From Constrictibacter sp. MBR-5 (GTDB lineage Bacteria > Pseudomonadota > Alphaproteobacteria > JAJUGE01): DNA of 64,000 nt. A model generated the notes under the pieces. That model saw only the letters and a program-made list of their open reading frames with translations. It did not search any database and had not been told where the DNA came from. The translations under genes were made by a program, and so were the position numbers. This document shows positions 25,063 to 35,802 of the stretch, piece after piece. Location of the stretch: positions 124,001 to 188,000 of the forward strand of contig NZ_JBEPTK010000007.1 in NCBI RefSeq assembly GCF_040549485.1, in the 5' to 3' direction. Positions within the stretch are counted from its first letter, which is position 1. Each line of letters begins with the position of its first letter.

Positions 25063-27080
25063 ACGCCGCGTCGCTGGCCCCCATCCTGCGGTTCGTGCTG
25101 TCGGAGAGGGGATGGCCACCGTCGACCGCCATCGACCGTCTCGCGGCACGGTTCCCCGCCATCGCGGCGGCAGGCATCGAATTCGCGCTGACCGAGCGCA
25201 GCCGGGTCGATATACAGCAGATGTTGAGAACGCGCGAGGATGCACAGCGCCTGCTGGCCTTCTGCAATGCGGCGGACAGCCGTCTCGGTTCCCAGCTCGA
25301 CCCGATGCGGATCCACGACCTGCTCGCCGGCGGTGCAGCCGACGAGGTCTGGCTGGAGATGGACGACGAGGGCCAGGGCGAGAACGAGACGCCCCCGCTG
25401 TCGATATTCGTTCGGATCGGCCGCGGTGCCGGGGGAAGCGACATCGAGAGGGTTCTTCGCCTTCTCGCGACCGCCGGCACCACGCCGCCGACGCCGCAGC
25501 GCCAGGCCCTGGAGCGGGCAGTGTCGGCGTTGCCGGACGGCGCCTTCCTGTCCCATGCCGGCATCATGGCGGGGAGGACCGGGTCGCCGCTCCGCCTGAT
25601 CGTCGACGGCATCCCCTGCGACGGCCTGCGGTCCTACCTGGAACGGACACACTGGCCCGGCAGGATGGCCGAAGCGCTGGCCTGCGCCGACGGCCTCGCC
25701 ACATGCAGCGACCGAATCCGGCTCGCGCTCACGCTCGACGCGGCACTGCGCCCCGAGATCGGCTTCGAGTGCTTCGTCGGGACGCCCGGCCCGGCCGAAC
25801 CCCGCTGGCGAGGCCTTCTCGCCGTGCTCGCCGCGGACGGACTCGCCGACACGGAAACGAGCGACGCCGTTCTCGCCTGGCCTGCGGTCATCACGCCGCG
25901 GACGGCGGAACAGCCATGGCCCGAGCGCCTGATCATCGACGACCTGCTGCGCGGCAAGCATCAGGCGGGATGGATCGAGTGCCGGATCTCGCACGTCAAG
26001 GTCACCCTGGGCGCGGACGGCCCGCCACGCGCGAAGGCATATGTCGGGTTTCTGGAGGTGACGAACAGGACGGTCCCGAGCCGGATCGCCCCCGAACCGG
26101 CGGCGCCACTGCCTGCGCGCATCTCCACGACCACGCAGACCCGATCGCTCCAACAGGCGTGCGACGCCGCCATCCGGTTTCTCCTCGATGCCCGCACGCA
26201 GACCGGATGGTGGCTCGACTATGACGGCTTCGCCGAAGGCACGAGCGACGAGTGGGTTACCGCCTATGTCGGGCATGCCCTCGCGGGCACGGACGGCGCC
26301 GGACGTGCGGCGGCAGGCCTCGCCTGGGCCCTCCTGTCCGGGCGGAGCCGGAGCCGGCCCGGCTGGGGCTGGAACCACGCCGAGCCGGCGGATGCCGACA
26401 GTACGGCGTGGGCGGTCCGGCTGGCGCAGCGCCTGGGGCAGGCCGACACATCGGCCGCGTCGGCAGGAACCGCGTTCCTGCACGCGCACATCGACGATAC
26501 GGGCGGCGTGACGACGTATCGGCGCGCCCAGCACGGCGAATGGTCCGGGGACCGTGCTGTGAATGCCGGATGGTTCGCCAGCCACGCCTGCGTGACCGCA
26601 GCCGCGGCCGGCCTGACCGCCCTGCGGCCGCGGCTGCGGGGGTATCTCGAAACGGCGCAGGGCGACGATGGCGCCTGGGACGGCTACTGGTGGGCCGATC
26701 GAGCCTATGCCACGGCGCTCGCGGCCGACGCGTTGCGCGAGGATGCTCCCGAGGCGGCACGGCGTGCGGCGCGCTGGGCCGCGGCGCGACTGGACGCCGG
26801 GTCTGCGACGCGCCTCGCTGCACACCAGGATCCGTTCGGCACGGCACTTGCGCTCCGTACGGCGCTGCCTGCTGTCCGCCGGCCGGATGACCTGGCGGCG
26901 GCGTTGAACGATCTGCTCGCCGCACAGCGCGTCGACGGCTCCTGGACCGGTTCCGCGCATCTGCGCATCCCAAATGCCCGCGACGCCGTCGTTCCTGCGT
27001 GCGACAATCGTGCGACGTTCACGACCGCGACCGTACTGGAAACGCTCACGGTCCTGCGACAGGCGGCGGTGTCGGCATGA
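25059..27080 (+). CDS. Toroid (terpene-cyclase-like) protein with unrecognised N-terminal domain
   Basis: 673 residues from a GTG overlapping the kinase gene's stop (GTGA). Residues 1-340 match no family I recognise; conserved-looking blocks are GFECFVG (~235) and ECRISHVKVTLGADGPPRAKAY (~308-328, split here as ECRISHVKV and PPRAKAY). Residues ~360-673 are an alpha/alpha toroid of the squalene-hopene cyclase/prenyltransferase type with QW-like repeats (TQTGWWLDY, GDDGAWDGYW, QRVDGSWTG). At 445-450 it has D-A-D-S-T-A, aligned with the class II cyclase DxDDTA: the central acid is kept and the next Asp is Ser. No class I DDxxD was found. Cyclase, prenyl- or peptide-binding roles are all possible. 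Confidence 0.6.
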   Translation: MNAASLAPILRFVLSERGWPPSTAIDRLAARFPAIAAAGIEFALTERSRVDIQQMLRTREDAQRLLAFCNAADSRLGSQLDPMRIHDLLAGGAADEVWLEMDDEGQGENETPPLSIFVRIGRGAGGSDIERVLRLLATAGTTPPTPQRQALERAVSALPDGAFLSHAGIMAGRTGSPLRLIVDGIPCDGLRSYLERTHWPGRMAEALACADGLATCSDRIRLALTLDAALRPEIGFECFVGTPGPAEPRWRGLLAVLAADGLADTETSDAVLAWPAVITPRTAEQPWPERLIIDDLLRGKHQAGWIECRISHVKVTLGADGPPRAKAYVGFLEVTNRTVPSRIAPEPAAPLPARISTTTQTRSLQQACDAAIRFLLDARTQTGWWLDYDGFAEGTSDEWVTAYVGHALAGTDGAGRAAAGLAWALLSGRSRSRPGWGWNHAEPADADSTAWAVRLAQRLGQADTSAASAGTAFLHAHIDDTGGVTTYRRAQHGEWSGDRAVNAGWFASHACVTAAAAGLTALRPRLRGYLETAQGDDGAWDGYWWADRAYATALAADALREDAPEAARRAARWAAARLDAGSATRLAAHQDPFGTALALRTALPAVRRPDDLAAALNDLLAAQRVDGSWTGSAHLRIPNARDAVVPACDNRATFTTATVLETLTVLRQAAVSA

Positions 27081-28195
27081 GCGTCTTCGGCGCAGGCGAT
27101 CCACCCGAAGGCTATGTGCGCGATCCTTTCGAAGTTCTCGGACGGATGCCGGCGGTCTGCCCGGTCCGGCTGGCCGATCGCGAGGGGTGGGCGGTCTCGG
27201 ATCGCAGCGCAATCCTCGCCGCGCTGCGCGACGACCGGCTGTCCATCACCGACAGTTCGAGCTTCACCGACCGGACGCCGGCCTTCCGCAGTTCCGTTGT
27301 GCGGATGCTGAGGAGTTGGTTCGCCCATGAAGCCGGGGAAGAACTGCCCGCACTGGTCGAAAAGGCCTGCGCCGACGCGGCGGGACCTCTCCTGGCGGCC
27401 TCGCAGGCCGATCTGGTGAGCGATATCGCCCGCGCCGTTCCGCTCGTAGTGATGGCCGAGCTTCTCGGCGTCCCCCCCGCCCATCGTCAGGGACTGGGAC
27501 GGCTCGCGGGCGGCCTCCTCGAATCCTACGATTCCGGCCGGGGCGAGAGCATCGCCGGCGGCGGCCGGTCCAAGCAGGGGCTGGACGGCTACTTCGCTCT
27601 GCACCTGACACAGACGCAGATCGCGACGCCGCTGCTCGACGAGTTGCGCGACCTCGGCCTGAAGCACGGTATCCCCGTTGCGGCCATGGCCGATGTCTGC
27701 ACCAAGCTGCTCGTCGCCGGCACGACGACGACTGCCGGGTGCCTGGCGTCGATCCTCGCCTGGCTGCTGGAGGATCCCGCCGCCTATCGCACATGTGCGG
27801 AACGGGCGGATGCCGACATGCCGGCGCTGGTGGAGGACCTGATCCGCCTGCGGAGCCCGGTTCTGGCGCTGAAGCGGATGGCCACGGCGGCGGCGACGGT
27901 CGCCGGCACGCCGGTTGCGGCCGGGACACGCGTCTACCTGCTCACGGCCGCGGCGAACAGGGAGCGCGGGACTGCCGCACCCGATTGCCCGGCGGCAGAG
28001 CCGACGCAGCGGCACCTCTCCTTCGGCAGAGGGCGCCATGCGTGCCTGGGCGCGCCCCTCGCGCGGCTGGAGATCCGCACGGCGCTCACCCACCTGCTGC
28101 CGCTCATCCCGCGTCTCAGGCTCCTGGAGCCGATACAGTGGCGGAGAGCCTGGCTTCTGCACGAGCCCGTCTCGATCCGAGTCATCGCATCCTGA
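27077..28195 (+). CDS. Cytochrome P450 with atypical I-helix and ExxR motifs
   Basis: 372 residues, bacterial soluble type. The heme loop is intact: F316-G-R-G-R-H-A-C323-L-G. The I-helix reads A214-G-T-T-T-T, so the acid normally before the conserved Thr is replaced by Thr217. The K-helix motif reads D254-L-I-R257, with Asp for the almost invariant Glu of ExxR. Heme binding should survive, but proton delivery for O2 activation may be changed. The ATG overlaps the stop of the toroid gene (ATGA). In this context it may oxidise or cross-link the peptide (Phe47 and Tyr52 are the aromatic residues) or a terpenoid product. Confidence 0.88.
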   Translation: MSVFGAGDPPEGYVRDPFEVLGRMPAVCPVRLADREGWAVSDRSAILAALRDDRLSITDSSSFTDRTPAFRSSVVRMLRSWFAHEAGEELPALVEKACADAAGPLLAASQADLVSDIARAVPLVVMAELLGVPPAHRQGLGRLAGGLLESYDSGRGESIAGGGRSKQGLDGYFALHLTQTQIATPLLDELRDLGLKHGIPVAAMADVCTKLLVAGTTTTAGCLASILAWLLEDPAAYRTCAERADADMPALVEDLIRLRSPVLALKRMATAAATVAGTPVAAGTRVYLLTAAANRERGTAAPDCPAAEPTQRHLSFGRGRHACLGAPLARLEIRTALTHLLPLIPRLRLLEPIQWRRAWLLHEPVSIRVIAS

Positions 28196-28202
28196 GGAAG
28201 CC

Positions 28203-28997
28203 ATGCCAATCACCCGAAGCGCGCTCGCCGAATCGTACGATCGCTTCCTCGATCACGCCGCGCATTACATCACGGAGGATGCCGACAGCGGCTTTCTCAA
28301 CCTCGGCTATTTCACCGGCACGAGCATGTCCCTGTCCGAGGCCTGCGCACGCCTGACCGAGGAGGTGGTCGCCACGGCGCAGGATCGCCAGGGACCGGTG
28401 CTCGACGTCGGCTGCGGCGCGGGCGGCGGTACAGCCTGCATCGCCCGCCACTGGCCGGCCGACCGCGTGCATGGGGCGAACATCTCGGATCATCAGCTGG
28501 ATGCCTGCCGCCGCCGGGTGCCCGGCGCGCACTTCCACCTGATGCCCGCGGAAGACCTCGCCTTCCCGGACGCAACCTTCCGGACCGTCATCAGTATCGA
28601 GGCGGCCTGCCACTTCGATCGGCCACGCTTTCTCGCCGAGGCGATGCGCATCCTGCGTCCCGGCGGCGAACTCGTCGTCGCGGATATACTGTTCCACGAC
28701 CAGCCGGAGGTCTTCGGCAGGTTTCTGTCCGGCGGTGAAATCTATCGCGACATCGGCAGCTACGAGACGATCTGGCGGAGCGCCGGCTTTGCCGATGTGG
28801 CCTGCCGCGACGTCACCGATCCCGTCTGGCGCGGCTTCGTCCGGAACAGCCGGGCCCGAGCCCTGAAAGGGCTGATGACGAAGACGCTGGAGCCCGCAGC
28901 CTTCCGAAAGGCGCTCGCCTTCGCCGACAAGATCGCCGCCCTCCCCGTCAGCGCCTATGTCATCGCGCGCGCGACGAAGCCGGCGGCGATGTCCTGA
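28203..28997 (+). CDS. SAM-dependent class I methyltransferase
   Basis: 264 residues. SAM motif I is LDVGCGAGGG (~residues 68-77), followed by the acidic loop region, motif post-I ANISDHQLDACRRR and motif III RPGGELVVADI (~155). The overall pattern resembles RebM/tocopherol-methyltransferase-like small-molecule O- or C-methyltransferases rather than protein methylases. GAGGAAG is just before the ATG, and the gene begins seven bases after the first P450. It presumably methylates the cluster product; the acceptor is unknown. Confidence 0.88.
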   Translation: MPITRSALAESYDRFLDHAAHYITEDADSGFLNLGYFTGTSMSLSEACARLTEEVVATAQDRQGPVLDVGCGAGGGTACIARHWPADRVHGANISDHQLDACRRRVPGAHFHLMPAEDLAFPDATFRTVISIEAACHFDRPRFLAEAMRILRPGGELVVADILFHDQPEVFGRFLSGGEIYRDIGSYETIWRSAGFADVACRDVTDPVWRGFVRNSRARALKGLMTKTLEPAAFRKALAFADKIAALPVSAYVIARATKPAAMS

Positions 28998-29017
28998 CCG
29001 AAGCCACACTCCCGCCG

Positions 29018-30091
29018 ATGCCCGCCAGCATCCCCGACCTCCGCCTCGACCGCTATCGGGACGTCCTGGACGTCCTCGCCGATCCCCGGTTCGAAATCTA
29101 CAAGCCGCTGATGCGCGGTGACGCCGCCGCACATCTGGAGGTCGCGAATCCCGCCACGCGATCGCGACGCGCCGGTGCCCTGAGCGGCGTGCTCGCCCGG
29201 CATCTGTCCGGAGCGGCCGTCGCCCGGATGGCGCCGCGCATCCGGACCCTGGTCCGCGAGATCCTCGCCCGAGGCGCCGACAAGGGCGAGTTCGACGCAC
29301 TCGCGGACCTCGCCTACGCCGTCCCGGCGACGGTCATGGCCGATCTGCTCGGCCACCCCGCCGACGGCATCCTCGGACTGCGCCCGATCTTCGCGGGAAT
29401 GACCCAGGGCCACGAGATCGATGCGTCGGAAGCGGATCGTCAGCGCGCCCGCCTCTGTCTCATGATGCTCGTGAAGCGGCTCGACGCCGGACGTGTCGGC
29501 GGCCGACCCACGCCGCTGGTGGCCGATGCCCTGGCGGCGCTCGGGGGGTCGGCCGACGATGCCGGCGCGCTGGGCTACTGGCGCGCCATGATCTTCTATG
29601 CGGGCAGCGAGACGACGAAGGACCTGATCGCCAACGTCGTCGCGGCGCTCCTGGAATCGCCTGTTCTCCGGGATCGGCTGGCCGCCGCGCCGGTCGGGCT
29701 CGACGATACCCTCGAAGAGCTGATTCGACTGGAGGGCCCTGTCGGATGTATCGGACGCGTGGCCCGGGAGAGGGTCGAGATCGGATCGAACCGCATAGAG
29801 CGGGGACAGCTCGTCCATCTCATGCTGGGGGACGCGAACCGCGACGTCGATGCGTTCGGCGACGCGGCGTGCCCCCATGCCGATACGCCCAGGGTCAAGC
29901 ATCTGGCGTTCGGACACGGCCCGACGCATTGCCTGGGCGCGAGGCTCGCGCGGCAGGAACTCGAGATCGTGCTGACCGAGATCCGCCCATACCTTCCACA
30001 CATGGCGCTGGCGGAGCCGTCGGAATGGACGGGACGGCGGGTGCTGCGCGAACGCGCCTCACTGCGCATCCGGTTCGCCGCGCCCGCCTAG
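29018..30091 (+). CDS. Cytochrome P450, short form
   Basis: 357 residues, short at the N-terminus compared with usual ~400-residue bacterial P450s. The I-helix A195-G-S-E-T-T is canonical, as is the ExxR motif E234-L-I-R237. The heme loop reads F298-G-H-G-P-T-H-C305-L-G: the Cys ligand is present, but the His/Arg two residues before it, which contacts a heme propionate, is Thr303. It is the last gene of the peptide cluster; its TAG stop overlaps, tail to tail, the TAG stop of the Nif11-domain gene on the other strand. Confidence 0.88.
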   Translation: MPASIPDLRLDRYRDVLDVLADPRFEIYKPLMRGDAAAHLEVANPATRSRRAGALSGVLARHLSGAAVARMAPRIRTLVREILARGADKGEFDALADLAYAVPATVMADLLGHPADGILGLRPIFAGMTQGHEIDASEADRQRARLCLMMLVKRLDAGRVGGRPTPLVADALAALGGSADDAGALGYWRAMIFYAGSETTKDLIANVVAALLESPVLRDRLAAAPVGLDDTLEELIRLEGPVGCIGRVARERVEIGSNRIERGQLVHLMLGDANRDVDAFGDAACPHADTPRVKHLAFGHGPTHCLGARLARQELEIVLTEIRPYLPHMALAEPSEWTGRRVLRERASLRIRFAAPA

Positions 30092-30315
30092 ACCTTCTCC
30101 GACCGCGAGCGCACGTTCGCGAGCGCCCGGCGCAAGGTCCAATCCTCGACGAATGCCTGCCGGAGATCCTCTATCGAAACGGGCTGGCCGCGTTCCGTCG
30201 AGAGCGCCGCCAGATCCGCCAGAGTGACGTCCTCCGCGCGCGCCCGAAGCGCGTCGCGCAGATCGCCGGGCTCCTGCACCGCCCGAACCAGCCATCGCGC
30301 AGCGGCGACGCTCAT
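30088..30315 (-). CDS. Small Nif11-domain protein
   Basis: 75 residues. The pattern ARWLVRAVQEPGDLRDAL, then LADLAALSTERGQPVS and IEDLRQAFVEDWTLRRAL fits the Nif11 fold used as a leader in many nitrile-hydratase/Nif11-type RiPP precursors. There is no Gly-Gly cleavage site and no obvious core after the domain, so it is more likely a stand-alone Nif11 protein or a reduced precursor. GGAGGG lies ten bases before the ATG at 30315, which supports translation. It converges on the second P450 with overlapping stops and is divergent from rplU. Confidence 0.68.
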   Translation of the reverse strand: MSVAAARWLVRAVQEPGDLRDALRARAEDVTLADLAALSTERGQPVSIEDLRQAFVEDWTLRRALANVRSRSEKV

Positions 30316-30379
30316 CCTGTCTGCCCTCCGATGAAACCATGGTGCTACTCTAAAGCTGCGCGGGAAGCGGCACATCCGG

Positions 30380-30407
30380 TTGACACGTCGCGCCGGCTGC
30401 GTATATT
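30380..30407 (+). promoter_or_regulatory. Sigma-70 promoter of the rplU operon
   Basis: TTGACA (30380-30385), 16 bases, TATATT (30402-30407). The -35 matches the consensus fully and the -10 at five of six positions. Transcription would begin near 30414, leaving a ~98-base leader before rplU. Confidence 0.8.
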
Positions 30408-30511
30408 CCCGGCCTCTCGCGCCGCGGGTTCCGCAGGCGCGGTCTGTTATTGTGCGATCCGGGAGTGCCCACCATATCGGTGCGCTCACGTCGTGCGGAA
30501 GTCGGGAAGCC

Positions 30512-30820
30512 ATGTACGCAATCGTTAAGACCGGCGGCAAGCAATACAGGGTCGCCAAGGACGACGTCATCCGCGTGGAGCGGCTGCCCGGCGAAGCGGG
30601 CGACACGATCACGCTCGGCGAAGTGCTGATGCTCGGCGGCGACGAGCCGAAGGTCGGCTCGCCGATGATCGACGGTGCGTCCGTAGCCGCGACGGTCGTC
30701 GCGCAGGATCGCAACGACAAGGTCATCATCTTCAAGAAGAAGCGCCGCCAGAACTATCGGCGCAAGCGCGGTCACCGTCAGAACGTGACGGTCCTTCGCA
30801 TCACCGACATCACGGCCTGA
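30512..30820 (+). CDS. rplU: 50S ribosomal protein L21
   Basis: 102 residues. [23 protein letters not shown] is the universal L21 start, and the basic [16 protein letters not shown] segment near residue 75 binds 23S rRNA. First gene of the rplU-rpmA-obgE-proB-proA-nadD-rsfS-rlmH block, transcribed from the strong promoter at 30380. GGGAAG lies upstream of the ATG. Confidence 0.98.
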   Translation: MYAIVKTGGKQYRVAKDDVIRVERLPGEAGDTITLGEVLMLGGDEPKVGSPMIDGASVAATVVAQDRNDKVIIFKKKRRQNYRRKRGHRQNVTVLRITDITA

Positions 30821-30841
30821 TCGGGTCGGGGAGCAGATCGT

Positions 30842-33418
<2,577 letters not shown>

Positions 33419-33422
<4 letters not shown>

Positions 33423-34699
33423 CCCTGGCGATGCCGCTCGCTGAGACCGACGACGTCGGCACGACAATGCGCCGCATCGGCGAGCGCGCCCGCGCCGCCG
33501 CGTCGGTCCTGGCACTGGCGCCGTCCGCGGCGAAGGATTCGGCACTGCATGCCGCCGCCGCCGCCATTCGCGCACGCGCGCCGGAGATTCTCGCCGCCAA
33601 CGCCCGCGACCTCGCCGAGGCGCGCGACCTGTCGGCATCGATGTCCGACCGGCTCCGGCTGGACGAAGGCCGCATCGAGGGCATCGCGCGCGGCCTGGAG
33701 GAGGTCGCCGCCCTGCCCGACCCGATCGGCCAGACGATCGCGGAATGGACCCGCCCGAACGGGCTGCGGATCGCGCGCGTGCGCGTGCCGCTCGGCGTGA
33801 TCGGCATCATCTACGAATCCCGCCCGAACGTAACGGCCGACGCCGGCGGGCTCTGCCTGAAGTCCGGCAACGCCGCCATCCTGCGCGGCGGATCCGAGAG
33901 CTTCCACAGTTCGCGCGCCATCGCAGACTGCCTGCACGAGGGACTGCGCGCCGCCGGCCTGCCGGAGGACTGTATCCAACTGGTGCCGACCCGCGACCGG
34001 GCGGCCGTCGGCGCGCTCCTCGGACTGCGCGGCCTCGTCGACGTGATCGTGCCGCGCGGCGGGCGCTCGCTGATCGAACGCGTGATGAACGAGGCGAAGG
34101 TGCCGGTCATCGGCCATCTCGAAGGCCTGGTGCACATCTATGTCGACGCCACCGCCGACCTGGAGGAGGTGCGCCGCATCGTGCTGAACGCGAAGCTGCG
34201 GCGCACCGGCGTCTGCGGCGCGGTCGAGACGCTGCTCTTCGACCGGGCGGCGGCATCGACCCACATGCCTCCCGTGATCCGCGACCTGCTCGATGGGGGC
34301 TGCGAGGTGCGCGGCGACGCGGCGGTGCGCGACGTGGATCCGCGCGTCCTGCCCGCGGCGGACAGCGACTGGTCGACAGAGTATCTCGACGCGATCGTGT
34401 CGGCGCGCGTCGTCGACGGCCTCGACGCCGCGATCGACCACATCAACCGCTACGGTTCGCATCATACCGATGCGATCCTGAGCGAGGACGCGGACGCCGC
34501 CCGGCGGTTCCTCGATCGGGTGGACAGCGCCATCGTGCTGCACAATGCCTCGACCCAGTTCGCCGACGGCGGCGAGTTCGGCATGGGTGCCGAGATCGGC
34601 ATCTCCACCGACCGCTTCCACGCCCGCGGCCCGGTCGGCGCCGAGCAGCTGACCAGCTATAAATACGTCGTCCGCGGCGACGGGCAGGTCCGGCCATAG
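33419..34699 (+). CDS. proA: Gamma-glutamyl phosphate reductase
   Basis: 426 residues. Contains the aldehyde-dehydrogenase-type NADPH-binding domain, the [19 protein letters not shown] signature and the catalytic Cys in [33 protein letters not shown] is the ProA C-terminal block. Converts glutamyl-5-phosphate to glutamate semialdehyde. Coupled to proB by a four-base overlap; nadD follows after eight bases. Confidence 0.97.
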
Positions 34700-34707
34700 C
34701 CACCTCG

Positions 34708-35355
34708 ATGCAGCGGCCGGCGCGCCTCTCCGGCGTGGTCGGCCATCGCGCGACAGGCCGGATCGGCCTGCTCGGCGGCTCGTTCAATCCCGCACATCGC
34801 GGTCATCGCCACGTCAGTCTCGAGGCTCTGCGGCGGCTTCGCCTGGACGAGGTCTGGTGGCTCGTCTCGCCGCAGAATCCGCTGAAGGCCGCCGACGGCA
34901 TGGCCTCTCTTTCCGCGCGTATGCAGCGCGCCGGGCGGGTGGCGGCGCATCCGCGCATCCGGGTGACGGATCTGGAGCGCCACTTCGGCACCCGCTATAC
35001 GGTCGACACCGTCCTGGCGCTGCGGCGACGCTTTCCGGGCATCGACTTCGTCTGGCTGATGGGCGCCGACATCATGATCCAGATGCCGCGCTGGAGCCGC
35101 TGGCCGCAACTCTTCCGGATGGTCCCCGTTGCGGTCTTCGCCCGGCCTACCTACTTCTCCAGGGCAATGGCAGGCAAGGTGGCGCACAGGTTCCGGCAGG
35201 ACCGGGTCCCGCTTTCAGGTGCCGGCGATCTGGCCGGGCGCGTTCCGCCGGCTTGGACGTTCATTCCCATACCCCATGACAACACATCGGCGACGGACAT
35301 ACGCGCGCGGCTTTCGTGCTGGCCGCCCGCCACTGCAGGAGGATCACGGTCATAA
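34708..35355 (+). CDS. nadD: Nicotinate-nucleotide adenylyltransferase
   Basis: 215 residues. The nucleotidyltransferase motif GGSFNPAHRGH (His-x-Gly-His) is preceded by an N-terminal extension of ~20 residues; NTSATDIRARL near the end replaces the usual SSTxIR signature. Forms deamido-NAD from nicotinate mononucleotide and ATP. The position between proA and rsfS is conserved in alphaproteobacteria. The stop (35353-35355) lies inside the start region of rsfS. Confidence 0.95.
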   Translation: MQRPARLSGVVGHRATGRIGLLGGSFNPAHRGHRHVSLEALRRLRLDEVWWLVSPQNPLKAADGMASLSARMQRAGRVAAHPRIRVTDLERHFGTRYTVDTVLALRRRFPGIDFVWLMGADIMIQMPRWSRWPQLFRMVPVAVFARPTYFSRAMAGKVAHRFRQDRVPLSGAGDLAGRVPPAWTFIPIPHDNTSATDIRARLSCWPPATAGGSRS

Positions 35356-35795
35356 TCGGCTCCGACGCGACCGCCGGACGGCTCCACGCCGCCCACCCCG
35401 ATGCCCAGGACCGCCCCGAGGCGAAGGACTACGGCGCCGAAAAGGGCAGCATCCTGGATCTCACGCTGCAGCGCCTGGACGACGACCAAGCGCAGGATGT
35501 CGTGGTGATCGATCTCCGCGGCAAATCGTCGATCTGCGATCAGATGGTGGTCGCGTCCGGTCGGGCGCAGCGCCACGTCGCCGCGATGGCCGAGCATCTG
35601 GCCGAGGACCTGAAGCCGCTGATCGGCCGTGCGCCGGCGATCGAGGGGCTGCCGGCCGGCGACTGGGTGCTGATCGACGCAGGCGACGTGATCGTCCACC
35701 TGTTCCGCCCCGAGGTCCGCGCCTTCTACAACCTGGAGAAGATGTGGGGCGTCGAGCTGGCGGAAGCGGCGCCGAGCCGCTCGAACGCGAGCTGA
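35316..35795 (+). CDS. rsfS: Ribosomal silencing factor RsfS
   Basis: 159 residues from a GTG at 35316; the RsfS/Iojap domain spans ~45-150 (ILDLTLQRLDDDQAQDVVVIDLRGKSSICDQMVVASG split here as ILDLTLQRL and CDQMVVASG; ending FYNLEKMWG). It binds L14 and blocks subunit joining in starvation. The true start is unclear: the GTG has no ribosome-binding site, whereas AGGAGG at 35337-35342 points to ATA 35352 or ATC 35355 as rare initiators. The domain itself is complete either way. Overlaps nadD by 40 bases in the GTG version. Confidence 0.92.
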   Translation: MLAARHCRRITVIIGSDATAGRLHAAHPDAQDRPEAKDYGAEKGSILDLTLQRLDDDQAQDVVVIDLRGKSSICDQMVVASGRAQRHVAAMAEHLAEDLKPLIGRAPAIEGLPAGDWVLIDAGDVIVHLFRPEVRAFYNLEKMWGVELAEAAPSRSNAS

Positions 35796-35802
35796 ACCGC
35801 CG

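Larger units (their letters stand above)
23594..30091 (+). other. Candidate RiPP-type biosynthetic gene cluster
   Basis: Seven consecutive plus-strand genes: short precursor peptide, PqqD-like protein, HPr-kinase-like protein, toroid protein with unrecognised N-terminal domain, P450, SAM methyltransferase and P450. From the PqqD gene to the first P450 all junctions overlap (TGATG, GTGA, ATGA), and later gaps are 7 and 20 bases, so they form one operon. No lasso cyclase, B2-type protease, transporter or immunity gene was found in or near it. A purely terpenoid pathway (toroid, P450s, methyltransferase) placed behind a peptide cassette is the alternative reading. Confidence 0.65.

Noticed and set aside
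30088-30735. A 215-residue minus-strand protein containing the Nif11 domain
   Set aside because: The upstream two thirds lie opposite rplU and its promoter and have no domain; the ribosome-binding site supports the 75-residue form.
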